Shown: piece after piece, positions 55,641 to 63,539 of the stretch
Layout of the letters: every line of letters begins with the position of its first letter
Numbering within the stretch: the stretch's first letter is position 1
DNA from: Xylanibacter ruminicola Ga6B6
GTDB lineage: Bacteria; Bacteroidota; Bacteroidia; Bacteroidales; Bacteroidaceae
Direction of reading: 5' to 3'
Length of the DNA: 64,000 nucleotides
NCBI RefSeq assembly: GCF_000687715.1
Contig: NZ_JHXD01000010.1
Span: forward strand, 45,938-109,937
Notes under the pieces: generated by a model
Seen by the model: only the letters and a program-made list of their open reading frames with translations
Database searches by the model: none
Told to the model about the DNA's origin: nothing
Translations under genes and position numbers: made by a program

Positions 55641-58043
55641 ATGAAAAGATTTTTATGGTTATTACTACTTGTTCCGCTCTGCATGCAAGGCAGGACGTTC
55701 AAAGTTGCAAATGCAACTGTGAGTTACGACAAAACAGAATCACCACAGGTAATACGTGCCATCGGCGACCTGAAGCACGATATAGCCATGGTTACAGGTT
55801 CAGCCTCTGGCAATCCGTCGCAAATCATCGTAGGCACCTATGGAAGTAAGACTATCAAACAGCTTATTGCCAAGGGTGTACTGAAGGATAAGGACCTGAG
55901 AGGCAAATGGGAAAGCTACGTTATCAGCATCACAAACGAGAAACAGCCGCGCCTGGTGATAGCAGGCAGCGATAAGCGTGGCACCATCTACGGTATCTAC
56001 GACGTGTCGCAACGCATTGGCGTATCACCCTGGTACTGGTGGGCCGACGTAGCTGTACCTAAAAACCCCGATGCAGCCGTAGATTGCGATTACTATGCCT
56101 CGGGCGAGCCTTCGGTAAAATACCGTGGTATCTTTATTAACGACGAAGACTGGGGACTGAAGCCCTGGGCCGCCAAAACTTTCGAGAAGGAGTTAGGCGA
56201 TATTGGCCCCAAGACCTATGCCAAGGTTTGCGAGCTGCTGCTGCGCCTCAAGGCCAACATGCTGGCCCCAGCCATGCACTCCTGCACGGGTGCTTTCTAC
56301 AGCCATCCCGAGAGTCAGCAGGTGGCCGATGCCTATGGCATTATGATCACCACCAGCCACTGCGAGCCCCTGCTGTTCAACAACGCCGCGGAATCGGAGT
56401 GGAACAAGCAGCGCGATGGCGAATGGAACTACGAAACCAACAGCGCCACTATCCTGAAGAAGCTCGACGACCGCATTCGCGATACCAAAGCCTTCGACAA
56501 CATCTACACCATGGGCTTGCGCGGATTGCACGACGAGGCGATGAAAGGCAGTACCGATCCCAAGGATCGCGCCCGCACGCTCGAGAATGTGTTTGCCAAG
56601 CAGCGTGAGATACTCGAGAAATATAAGGAAAAGAAAGCCACCCAGCTGCCGCAGATATTCGTGCCCTACAAAGAAACACTCGACATCTATGATGCCGGAT
56701 TGCGCGTACCCGACGACATCACCCTGGTGTGGCCCGACGACAACTACGGCTATATGAAGCGTGTTAGCAACACCCGCGAACAGCAGCGCAGCGGTGGCAG
56801 CGGCGTGTACTACCACATAAGCTACTGCGGGGTGCCCCACGACAATCTGTGGATTTTCTCTACAGCCCCCATGCTCATGTACGAAGAGCTGCTGAAAGCC
56901 TATACCGCCGGTGCCGACCGCTACTGGCTGCTGAACGTAGGCGATATCAAGCCCATGGAAATCGAGACACAGATGTTCATGGACATGGCCTACAACTTCA
57001 AGCAGTTCAGCTACGATAATGCCAATGCCTATCAGGCACAGTGGCTGGCAAAAGTGTTCGGACAGCAGCATCAGGAGGCGTTCCAATACATCCTCGACAA
57101 CTACTACCGCCTGGCATGGGACCGCAAGCCAGAGTTCATGGGCTATGAGATGGAATGGGACACCCCTGAGTTTGCCCGACTCTACGATACCGACTTCAGC
57201 TTCGAAACCGGTACCGCTCAGAAACGATTGGTCGACTATCAGAACATCTGCTTTGCCTACGATGCCATCGAGCAGGCCCTCGCACCCGAACAACGCCCTG
57301 CCCTGTTCGAGATGTTAGGCTATGCCGTACACTCAGCCTACCAGATGAATCGTAAGTACCTGTACGCACAGGCCAACCACGAAACAGGCAACGTGCTGTA
57401 TGCCGAGCAATGCAGGGATGCCAACCGCCAGATAAACCTGCTGTTGGAGCGCTACAACACACAATTAGGCGGCAAGTGGAACCAGATGATGTCGGAGGTT
57501 ACACCTGGCTATACCGCACTCTACCATCAGATGCCCACACTTACCACCCAGCCTACCACGGCCTATCGCCTGCCCGACAACCAGCGCCATCCCGAGTTCG
57601 AGCATAAAATCAACTTGGGCGATCTCGATGTCAAAGCCCCCTTCAAGTTGTTAGATGGTATGGGTACCGACTGGCAGGTGCTGCAGATGGGACAGCCGCT
57701 CGACCAGAAAGCATCGGGCAGCATCAATATCCCTATCCCATCGCTGCCAGCCAGTGCCGACTCCATCCAGCTGTGCATCTCGGTGGTACCCATGTGGCCC
57801 GTTTCTACCGATCGCAGCAACCGTTTGGCCGTGAGCATCGACCAGGGTAAGGCCGCCACCTTAGAGAATAAATTCAAGGAATGGGGGCGCGAATGGAAGA
57901 TACAGATTCTTGAGAACCGCAAGGATTTCGTGCTTACGTTGCCACTCGATAAGGCCCGAGGGCAGCATGTTATCACGCTCTCGATTGTAGATCCAGGACA
58001 GATTGTACAGAAGATCACCTATCAACCTGTGCTGAAACAGTAA
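55641..58043 (+). CDS. GH115 family alpha-glucuronidase-like enzyme (second copy)
   Basis: The start at 55641 gives a signal peptide (MKRFLWLLLLVPLCMQGRTF) and an 800-residue protein. GH115 hallmarks match the first copy block by block: VKYRGIFINDEDWGL, KANMLAPAMHSCT, TTSHCEPLLFNN, LRGLHDEAMKG, VPYKETLDIYDAGLRVPD, WPDDNYGYMKRVS, RSGGSGVYYHISYCG. The two copies differ strongly elsewhere, so they are old paralogs with probably different uronate linkages or size preferences. The C-terminal 200 residues form a beta-domain with no clear match. It is a single-gene unit with its own promoter and a terminator at 58054-58080. Confidence 0.85.
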   Translation: MKRFLWLLLLVPLCMQGRTFKVANATVSYDKTESPQVIRAIGDLKHDIAMVTGSASGNPSQIIVGTYGSKTIKQLIAKGVLKDKDLRGKWESYVISITNEKQPRLVIAGSDKRGTIYGIYDVSQRIGVSPWYWWADVAVPKNPDAAVDCDYYASGEPSVKYRGIFINDEDWGLKPWAAKTFEKELGDIGPKTYAKVCELLLRLKANMLAPAMHSCTGAFYSHPESQQVADAYGIMITTSHCEPLLFNNAAESEWNKQRDGEWNYETNSATILKKLDDRIRDTKAFDNIYTMGLRGLHDEAMKGSTDPKDRARTLENVFAKQREILEKYKEKKATQLPQIFVPYKETLDIYDAGLRVPDDITLVWPDDNYGYMKRVSNTREQQRSGGSGVYYHISYCGVPHDNLWIFSTAPMLMYEELLKAYTAGADRYWLLNVGDIKPMEIETQMFMDMAYNFKQFSYDNANAYQAQWLAKVFGQQHQEAFQYILDNYYRLAWDRKPEFMGYEMEWDTPEFARLYDTDFSFETGTAQKRLVDYQNICFAYDAIEQALAPEQRPALFEMLGYAVHSAYQMNRKYLYAQANHETGNVLYAEQCRDANRQINLLLERYNTQLGGKWNQMMSEVTPGYTALYHQMPTLTTQPTTAYRLPDNQRHPEFEHKINLGDLDVKAPFKLLDGMGTDWQVLQMGQPLDQKASGSINIPIPSLPASADSIQLCISVVPMWPVSTDRSNRLAVSIDQGKAATLENKFKEWGREWKIQILENRKDFVLTLPLDKARGQHVITLSIVDPGQIVQKITYQPVLKQ

Positions 58044-58053
58044 AAAAATAACA

Positions 58054-58080
58054 GAGGCTTGCAATCACTGCAGGCCTCTA
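58054..58080. terminator. Bidirectional terminator between GH115 and the phage-like module
   Basis: AGAGGCTTGCA pairs with TGCAGGCCTCT over 11 positions (one wobble) with a 5-nt loop. On the leftward strand it is followed by a run of T (seven A on the given strand at 58043-58049), so it is a strong end for the leftward operon. It also marks the border between the pectin region and the phage-like module. Confidence 0.8.
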
Positions 58081-58091
58081 TCCCAGAATCA

Positions 58092-58544
58092 TCAATTTAT
58101 AAACGCCACCTTGCGCCTATTTTCTTTTGGCCGCACCGCAAAATGCAGCCACACGGCACCGTAGCGATTCTTTTCTATCAGCAGCTCGTCGAACTCCTGC
58201 TGCGATTCCCGGGCGTAGGCCAGCAGGATGGCGGCATAGGTGATGGCTTGCTCCATCCCGCTGGTACGGATGTCGGCGGCGCAACCTGTCAGATGGTTGC
58301 TGGTGGGCGCTCCCCCAACCTTCCGGTTCAACTGCGGCGAGCGATAGCCCGAGTTGATCACAATAGATCGTCCGGCCCGTTCTCTCAGCACTTCCAGCCA
58401 AACGCATAATCGCCTCAGGTTTGCAATCGCCTCATGGCTAGGGATGTTATACACTTCGGGGTGACTACTACTCTTTGTCATCTCACCTAGAGTGAAGTGA
58501 TCACTCAACTTAGCTTCACTGTTTAATTGTATGATTGGTTCCAT
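58092..58544 (-). CDS. M15 family zinc peptidase, endolysin-like
   Basis: This 150-residue protein has the M15 (D,D-carboxypeptidase / L-Ala-D-Glu endopeptidase) zinc site: H84 and D91 in SNHLTGCAADIR and H134 in WLHFA, preceded by VINSGYRSPQLN (62-73). There is no signal peptide, as in many phage lysis enzymes that need a holin or other exit route. It should cleave peptide bonds in the cell wall. It is the last gene of the leftward module operon, 12 bp after the 123-residue gene. No holin is evident next to it. Confidence 0.85.
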   Translation of the reverse strand: MEPIIQLNSEAKLSDHFTLGEMTKSSSHPEVYNIPSHEAIANLRRLCVWLEVLRERAGRSIVINSGYRSPQLNRKVGGAPTSNHLTGCAADIRTSGMEQAITYAAILLAYARESQQEFDELLIEKNRYGAVWLHFAVRPKENRRKVAFIN

Positions 58545-58556
58545 ATTGTTTAATGT

Positions 58557-58928
58557 TTAATTTACCTTTCTCTTCTTGTTCACGTTGAGGGGTGTGCTGT
58601 GGGGGAAGGCCTGGCTGTAGGCGGCATCGAGGGCTTTCAGGTCGATCTTGTAAAAGCTGATGCCTGTGCTTACAGCTACAATAGCGCGCAGCAGTTCGCG
58701 GTGCTTGCGCGGATAGAGACTGGGCAGAGGCAACTCGTTCCAACCTTCCTGCTCGCACAGGTGGCATACCTCCCAAATCATATCATCGGTAGCCTGTGGA
58801 CCGAACCACGCTTTCAGTATGTTACGTATGCAGTAGCGTTTGCACTGCATGCCAAGCAGGCGCCTTGTGCGCTCCAGCCGTAGCCAGAGCTGCACAAAGC
58901 ATTCGCGGGTATTATCTACTTGTATCAT
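58557..58928 (-). CDS. Hypothetical protein of the replication module
   Basis: I do not recognise this 123-residue protein. Its ATG overlaps the stop of the primase gene by 4 bp (ATGA), so the two are translationally coupled and probably act together. It is basic and predicted helical, with a Cys/Trp-rich middle (QCKRYCIRNILKAWFG; VCHLCEQEGWNELPLPSLYPRKHRELL) and a very basic tail (NVNKKRKVN), so nucleic-acid binding is plausible. The CxxC-like pairs (C28/C32, C54/C57) are suggestive of metal binding but do not form a standard zinc finger. Confidence 0.75.
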   Translation of the reverse strand: MIQVDNTRECFVQLWLRLERTRRLLGMQCKRYCIRNILKAWFGPQATDDMIWEVCHLCEQEGWNELPLPSLYPRKHRELLRAIVAVSTGISFYKIDLKALDAAYSQAFPHSTPLNVNKKRKVN

Positions 58929-61156
58929 AGGTTGGCGTATTTTTGTTTAAACTGTTCGGTTTTACAATAGCGCCGACTCACCTCGTCGTACACCAGATGG
59001 CCGCGGGTTTGCCATTGGCGCAGGGCACTATCGCCATCGCCTTGCCTGCCTTGCTGCTGACGCATCAGCATATACTGCTCGCGGGTAAACTCATCGGGCA
59101 GCAGGCGCAACAGGTTCTTGGGGCCCGAGCGGCGCTGTATCTCTACTTCCTCACGCAACTCCTTCTCCAGCTGGTCGCCAAAGTACAGCATCTTGCACCA
59201 CAGGTTGTACTGCTCGCTCCAACGCACAAAGTCGGCTATCGTCCTGTCCCATCTATAGCCGTGGGCCACATACAGCAGCATGCCTTTTAGCCACGAGATA
59301 ACGTTGGCACGATACGACAGCACGCGATAGGCCTCACTCTCGAACAGCTTGGCAGCCTCCTTGTTTTCTATACGGATATCGAGCGAGAGTTTCTTGGCCT
59401 GCGGGCACTCTATCAGTCCGTTGGCAGCCTCCAACCGGTCGATATAAGGCTTCAGTTCGGCAGCAAACTGCTCGTCGTAGATGCCCTGAATAGGCGGTTC
59501 GTCGTCGTCATCATCGTTGCGGATAATGGTGGCCACATCCAGTCGGCCCACGGTACCATCGTTCACCATCTTATAGAAGAACTTACGGGCGTTTGGCGGC
59601 GTGGTGCTGGCATTGAAGTTCCATCTGAGCGGAGCGATACCCGATACGCTATCGGCACCCACGCGCTCCTGACCAGCCAGCGAATTATCAAAGGCCTTAC
59701 GTATCAGCAAGCCCACTTCATCAACCGAGCATTTAGATGTTACCTTCTTGAGCGCCTCCACCTCATCTACGATGGTAAAAATGTAACGCTCGCCGTTGTT
59801 GTTAACATCTACTATGCGCTGGTTAAACACCGCATCGGTCAGGTTATCAATCAGCATCTGAATGCAGATATCCGCAGGGCGCGGGTCCTTCTTCTGCTTA
59901 CCAGGTGGATTCTTGCGTTTCCACTCAGCCTCGCGCTCACGGTTGGGCTGGTCGCGCTGCTTAATGTCCTCCATAATGTAATCGATGGGCTTTTTGATCG
60001 AGCCCTTACCGATGGATTGGCGACCCACCAGCAGATTCATAAACGTAGCCTCGTGCTCAACGTTATCCCAATAGCGGAATTTTACGCCGTGCAGATGGGC
60101 ACCCAATGCGGGGAATACGGCGCTGGCCACGGCAGGTTTGTAATACCATGGCACGTTTTTGGTAAGCAGTTTTATAAGCGGTGGCAGCTTTTTAGGCATG
60201 GGTGGCGGTGTGGTCATGGTGCCGCCACAGGCCTTGATGCCTGCCTGCGATTTAAGTGCTTGCAGCACCTGTTTCAGTCGGTACGGCATACCCTTACGCG
60301 GCTCTTTCAGGGCGTTCTCGATGGTTTTCTGATATTCGTCCATATCGTCCTGGGTGCAGGTGCCGTCGGGCGCCGCCCAGTAGTTGGGTATCACCTGCAT
60401 CAGCTGCTCCAGATCGTAACCGCAGATACTGCGGATGGTAACGGCCAGCTCGAAGGTGAGCGCATTCCTATCGCCCACCGTAGGCACCTTGCCGCCATTG
60501 TACAGCTCCCAGTACTTGGCAATAATCTCTGTAAACGGTATGCCGTTGTACTTGGCATAGGCATCGTAAGTGGGGGTAGGCAAAGAAATTAAACTGTCAC
60601 ACTGTATCACTGTATCAACCTGTTCGGTCGAAACGGCTTCATCTATTGCAAACAGACCATCATCCAGATATAGTAATTCTGCCTCAGTAGTTGTAAAGAA
60701 CACACGCGTGATATCCTTGGCCTGCGCATCGTAGGCCACACCCAGCAGATTGCTCGCCCATTTCAGGTTCTCCTCCTGGCTCAGTTCGGGCTTTCGCGCA
60801 AACACCAGGTGGTAACCACCGCCGCGGGCACTCTCCTCAAGCATCTTCAGCCCCAGCTCATCTTTCTTGTCCAGTATGCGCTCACGCACGGCCGGCATCT
60901 CTTCGGCTGTAAGGTGGTCGATATCCATGCCTACGGTGGTGCTCATGCGCTTGCTACCTTTCAGCGTACCGTCGTCGTTGGGCAGGCAGCTGTAGTTCAT
61001 CTGCACCAGTTCCGATTTCAGTCGCTCCTCGCCAGCACGTATGCGCCTCATGTACTCCATCTGGCGCCCGCCGTTGCGCAGCGCCAAGTACTCCTCTCTA
61101 GAATGTACGGGGCGCATCATCTTCACCCCGTCGTTGTTCAATGTATATACACTCAT
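58925..61156 (-). CDS. Primase-helicase: VirE-N/AEP-like primase domain plus DUF3987 ATPase (BT4734-like)
   Basis: The ATG at 61156 (MSVYTLNNDGVK) is preferred to a TTG 9 bp upstream. The 743-residue protein starts with a VirE-N (BT4734-like) domain that has the three archaeo-eukaryotic primase motifs: GMDIDHL (catalytic DxD at 78-80), ARGGGYHLVF (His about 116) and DITRVFF (about 148). A linker (about 170-200) and a primase C-terminal-like region (about 205-300) follow. The DUF3987-type ATPase has a Walker A of unusual form, GRQSIGKGS (about 378-386), and Walker B FTIVDEVE (about 460-467). It would synthesise primers and unwind DNA for replication of the module. The linker is encoded by the 33-bp sequence repeated in the spacer at 63540-63572. 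Confidence 0.82.
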   Translation of the reverse strand: MSVYTLNNDGVKMMRPVHSREEYLALRNGGRQMEYMRRIRAGEERLKSELVQMNYSCLPNDDGTLKGSKRMSTTVGMDIDHLTAEEMPAVRERILDKKDELGLKMLEESARGGGYHLVFARKPELSQEENLKWASNLLGVAYDAQAKDITRVFFTTTEAELLYLDDGLFAIDEAVSTEQVDTVIQCDSLISLPTPTYDAYAKYNGIPFTEIIAKYWELYNGGKVPTVGDRNALTFELAVTIRSICGYDLEQLMQVIPNYWAAPDGTCTQDDMDEYQKTIENALKEPRKGMPYRLKQVLQALKSQAGIKACGGTMTTPPPMPKKLPPLIKLLTKNVPWYYKPAVASAVFPALGAHLHGVKFRYWDNVEHEATFMNLLVGRQSIGKGSIKKPIDYIMEDIKQRDQPNREREAEWKRKNPPGKQKKDPRPADICIQMLIDNLTDAVFNQRIVDVNNNGERYIFTIVDEVEALKKVTSKCSVDEVGLLIRKAFDNSLAGQERVGADSVSGIAPLRWNFNASTTPPNARKFFYKMVNDGTVGRLDVATIIRNDDDDDEPPIQGIYDEQFAAELKPYIDRLEAANGLIECPQAKKLSLDIRIENKEAAKLFESEAYRVLSYRANVISWLKGMLLYVAHGYRWDRTIADFVRWSEQYNLWCKMLYFGDQLEKELREEVEIQRRSGPKNLLRLLPDEFTREQYMLMRQQQGRQGDGDSALRQWQTRGHLVYDEVSRRYCKTEQFKQKYANL
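60592..60624. repeat. 33-bp repeat inside the primase gene, inverted copy of the spacer iterons
   Basis: These 33 bases are the exact reverse complement of 63540-63572. Read leftward they contain three 8-bp units, GATACAGT, GATACAGT and GTGACAGT, and encode the linker residues QVDTVIQCDS (about 179-188) between the primase and helicase parts. Confidence 0.9.
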
Positions 61157-61167
61157 AATGGTCAATG

Positions 61168-61833
61168 TTAGAAGTTAGGATAACCAAGTTTAGAATTCAG
61201 GAATCTTACACCATCAAGGGTCCACGTCATGTAGGTCTTTATCTTCTTCACGCCCTTTAAACTATAGGATACGTGCGTGCGCAGGCGTGTAAGGTTGCGG
61301 TCGGCCAGATCGTCGCTGATGTTCCAGTGGCCATCGCGGCGGTACTGTATGCCCATGTCGCGCAGTATGGCGTTAAAGTCGAAGGTGGTCATGTTAAACG
61401 TCTTGGCCACTTGGGTGGCAGTCAACGTATCTTCTGCTGGCTCGTTCAGCAGTCGCAGCCCCTCGCCGATAATCCCATCGGCCAGCGCCAGAATCTTTTT
61501 CTGAACTTGCAATGCGGGTAATCTTTCTAATCTTTCCAGCTCGAGTTCTTCCCAGCGCAGCACCAACTTGGCACGCTGCTCATCGTTAAACTTCGTGGCG
61601 ATGTAGAGGCACTCGGTTTTGGTTAGCTGATAGCAGGGCACCTCACGGGTTCCGCCGTTAGGCTGAACGATGGTTCGGGATGTCAGCTCAAATTTGAGCC
61701 CACATATTTTTTCCCATGCTATCTCCATTTTACGGATGTCTCGCATCAGGTTTTTGTGTTGCTTACCTGTCAGCTCGGCTATTTCGAGCGACGTGATTGT
61801 TTGTACTGTATTAATATTAATAATCTGTGTCAT
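61168..61833 (-). CDS. Rha-type regulatory protein with KilA-C/ANT domain (phage antirepressor-like)
   Basis: This 221-residue protein has an N-terminal Rha domain (about 10-95: TSLEIAELTGKQHKNLMRDIRKME, CYQLTKTECLYIATKFNDEQRAKLVLRWEELE) and a C-terminal ANT/KilA-C-like domain (about 135-221: TATQVAKTFNMTTFDFNAILRDMGIQYRRDGHW). Such proteins bind DNA or other regulators and shift phages between dormancy and expression. It lies 11 bp upstream of the primase start in the same operon. It may act on the palindromes at 62305-62337 or in the 63558-63682 spacer, by inference. Confidence 0.88.
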   Translation of the reverse strand: MTQIININTVQTITSLEIAELTGKQHKNLMRDIRKMEIAWEKICGLKFELTSRTIVQPNGGTREVPCYQLTKTECLYIATKFNDEQRAKLVLRWEELELERLERLPALQVQKKILALADGIIGEGLRLLNEPAEDTLTATQVAKTFNMTTFDFNAILRDMGIQYRRDGHWNISDDLADRNLTRLRTHVSYSLKGVKKIKTYMTWTLDGVRFLNSKLGYPNF

Positions 61834-61931
61834 AATTTTGAGTTGTTTAAGCGAGAAGAAGTTTCGGATTCCTTGGCCATTTACTCGAGAATATCCTCCT
61901 CACCCTCAACTCATGGTTAAAAATTTAATTG
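61834..61931 (-). other. Untranslated gap with purine-rich strand
   Basis: The 98 bp between the 97-residue gene and the Rha gene carry no gene. Read leftward they include a purine-rich run (GTTGAGGGTGAGGAGGATA, about 61891-61909) and CTCGAG. I see no promoter box or terminator, so transcription probably runs through; the run could be an RNA regulatory segment. Confidence 0.35.
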
Positions 61932-62225
61932 TTACATTTTTACATTAGAAATCTTCACCACGTCTGTAACCAGTATTTCTTGGAACACCTGGTTCTGATA
62001 TTCGTGGGTAGAGAAACGAAGTGTGGCTGCCACCACATCACCTTCGTAGAACCTGCACGCCGCCAGATTACCCAGCATGGCGCACACATACTCGTTTTCG
62101 AACTTCGATCCACCCATCTCGCGCAGCACAATGTTGCACTTCTGGATGGAACCGTTTTCTGTTTTCGACGACTGTACACCAAAGGCTTCGCCCTGGCGCA
62201 CCACTTTTAAAATCTTTGTTTCCAT
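61932..62225 (-). CDS. Hypothetical small beta-rich protein, possible OB-fold DNA-binding protein
   Basis: This 97-residue protein (METKILKVVRQGEAFG...) has alternating hydrophobic strands and the segment CRFYEGDVVAATLRFSTHEYQNQVFQEILVTDVV, which resembles the strand pattern of small OB-fold proteins such as DUF3127. It is the first gene of the operon that also encodes the antirepressor and the primase-helicase, so single-strand DNA binding during replication is a reasonable guess. There are no catalytic motifs. Its promoter is at 62279-62286. Confidence 0.7.
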   Translation of the reverse strand: METKILKVVRQGEAFGVQSSKTENGSIQKCNIVLREMGGSKFENEYVCAMLGNLAACRFYEGDVVAATLRFSTHEYQNQVFQEILVTDVVKISNVKM

Positions 62226-62278
62226 AATGTTTGTATCAATAAGTCAAATTATCGCTTGCAACCTCAGGTTTGCGAGTG

Positions 62279-62286
62279 CAAAGGTA
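62279..62286 (-). promoter_or_regulatory. -7 box for the 97aa-Rha-primase-123aa-M15 operon
   Basis: Read leftward it is TACCTTTG followed by C, about 54 bp before the start codon at 62225. A large palindrome lies 19 bp upstream of it. Confidence 0.65.
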
Positions 62287-62304
62287 CGGCGAATAAAACA
62301 CAAA

Positions 62305-62337
62305 TACCCCCTACGCTGGGGGTACGCGTAGGGGGTA
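62305..62337 (-). terminator. 12-bp perfect stem: terminator and/or operator
   Basis: TACCCCCTACGC (62305-62316) is perfectly complementary to GCGTAGGGGGTA (62326-62337), with a 9-nt loop that itself contains a further GGGGGTAC. Read leftward the stem follows the stop of the 130-residue gene by 24 bp and is followed by TTTGTGTTTTATT. A terminator is therefore likely, but its position just upstream of the next -7 box also suits an operator. Confidence 0.6.
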
Positions 62338-62361
62338 CGGATTAACGTAAGCAGCTGATTA

Positions 62362-62754
62362 TCAGCCTAGAATAATTTTCAGTCGTTCTTGGAATTTCAG
62401 CGTCTTTCGTTGGTCGAGAGCAGTATTGTAGTCGCCACGCATATTGTTACGATGCCACAACTGCTCAAAAAACTTCCACTTATTGGCAATACCCAACCTA
62501 TCGGCCAACATATCGGCTATCATCGCAGCCTCGGTACGCGACACGGTGGGCTGTCCGTCGGCATCCACCAAACCTGCCTGCATCACCTTTTGCCACTGTT
62601 CGCTATCGGCCAACACCTCGGGCACATCACTCGCCTGGGCCTGCAACTGTTGGTCGCCCACGCGCACCTGCGCCTTATCAACCGAAAGATTCACCACCTC
62701 GTTGTCGTGAATGTCGACATACGATCCTTGTACATAAATGTTATTTCCTGCCAT
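62362..62754 (-). CDS. Hypothetical protein with N-terminal 'DIHDN' motif
   Basis: This 130-residue protein is of no family I can name. Residues 4-23 (NNIYVQGSYVDIHDNEVVNL) share the pattern V.G.Y.DIHDN..V with the C-terminus of the protein encoded just upstream (VVNVAGNYNDIHDNSSV). The rest is helical, with a conserved-looking aromatic stretch NKWKFFEQLWHRNNMRG followed by a basic tail (QRKTLKFQERLKIIL). There is no signal peptide. It lies 13 bp after the coiled-coil gene in a two-gene operon, and the shared motif suggests co-assembly. Confidence 0.72.
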   Translation of the reverse strand: MAGNNIYVQGSYVDIHDNEVVNLSVDKAQVRVGDQQLQAQASDVPEVLADSEQWQKVMQAGLVDADGQPTVSRTEAAMIADMLADRLGIANKWKFFEQLWHRNNMRGDYNTALDQRKTLKFQERLKIILG

Positions 62755-62767
62755 AGTTTTTATAGTT

Positions 62768-63289
62768 TTATATACGGGTCACACTACTGTTATCGTGGAT
62801 GTCGTTATAGTTGCCAGCCACGTTCACCACCTTGGGTTCCAACTGCTCGTCGTCCAGGCTGTCGATAGCCGTTGCCAGGTCTTCGGGCAATAGCACACCG
62901 TTGGCATTCGCCATCTCCAGCACCATCTCCTTAATGGCGATGCGCTTCTCAACCTTCTTGCGTTTCGACTTGTTGACGAATACACGCAGCGCCTGCAGCA
63001 CCTCATCCTGCGAAGCCTTCTTGGCCATGCCTGCCGACAGCTTGCTCATCTCGCCCAACTGTATCTCAGCCTTGGTGCGCAAGTCCTTCTCCATCTGCAG
63101 TTGCGTTCGCAAGCTCTCCAGCTCCGTTTTCAAACTTTTGTTCTCGGTTAGAATCTCGTCAACGGCCTGCATAGCCTGCGAAAGACCGTCGATCAGTTCC
63201 ACTCGTTCCATCATCTTTTCGCGCTCCCTGTCGAGCGTACGCCTGGCGCCATCGCTCCAGTCCATTAAATCGTTAAAGTTTTGATTCAT
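62768..63289 (-). CDS. Coiled-coil protein ending in a 'DIHDN' motif
   Basis: In this 173-residue protein, residues about 15-95 form a long coiled coil with heptad patterning (ENKSLKTELESLRTQLQMEK). The next part is basic and helical (FVNKSKRKKVEKRIAIKE), and the last 20 residues carry VVNVAGNYNDIHDNSSV. No enzyme motif or signal peptide is seen. It is the first gene of the leftward two-gene operon, facing the origin-like spacer. A structural or DNA-organising role fits the coiled coil and the charge, but is only inference. Confidence 0.75.
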   Translation of the reverse strand: MNQNFNDLMDWSDGARRTLDREREKMMERVELIDGLSQAMQAVDEILTENKSLKTELESLRTQLQMEKDLRTKAEIQLGEMSKLSAGMAKKASQDEVLQALRVFVNKSKRKKVEKRIAIKEMVLEMANANGVLLPEDLATAIDSLDDEQLEPKVVNVAGNYNDIHDNSSVTRI

Positions 63290-63370
63290 TTCTTCTTTCT
63301 TTTTTTAAAAGTTGGTTTATTAATTATTTTCGCCCCCGGCATAGCATCCTGCCAGAAGCATTTCAGGGCG

Positions 63371-63378
63371 CAAAACTA
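63371..63378 (-). promoter_or_regulatory. -7 box for the coiled-coil operon
   Basis: Read leftward it is TAGTTTTG followed by C, about 82 bp before the start codon at 63289. The hairpin at 63385-63409 occupies the place of the -33 element. Confidence 0.5.
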
Positions 63379-63384
63379 AAACAA

Positions 63385-63409
63385 GGGTGTCCCAGAACTC
63401 AGGACACCC
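63385..63409. other. 8-bp GC-rich hairpin upstream of the coiled-coil operon
   Basis: GGGTGTCC pairs perfectly with GGACACCC around a 9-nt loop, with A/T-rich flanks on both sides. It could end transcription coming from the spacer, or be an operator for the promoter at 63371-63378. Confidence 0.5.
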
Positions 63410-63539
63410 CTCTAACTTTTAAGGTATTTTAAGTAAAATCACCCCAAATTTCACAAAAAGCAACAAAAAAAAGCGCTTCATCGACGCAGAGCACTTGAAC
63501 TTAAAGATGCCACAGAATTCGCCGACACAAGGAAAAGAC

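Noticed and set aside
56193..57293. 366-codon leftward open frame inside the second GH115 gene
   Set aside because: It is opposite the conserved GH115 core and has the valine/glycine-rich composition of a shadow frame.
58040..58100. tRNA or attachment-site duplication at the left border of the phage-like module
   Set aside because: I see only a terminator hairpin; no tRNA shape or direct repeat could be matched to another place in the window.
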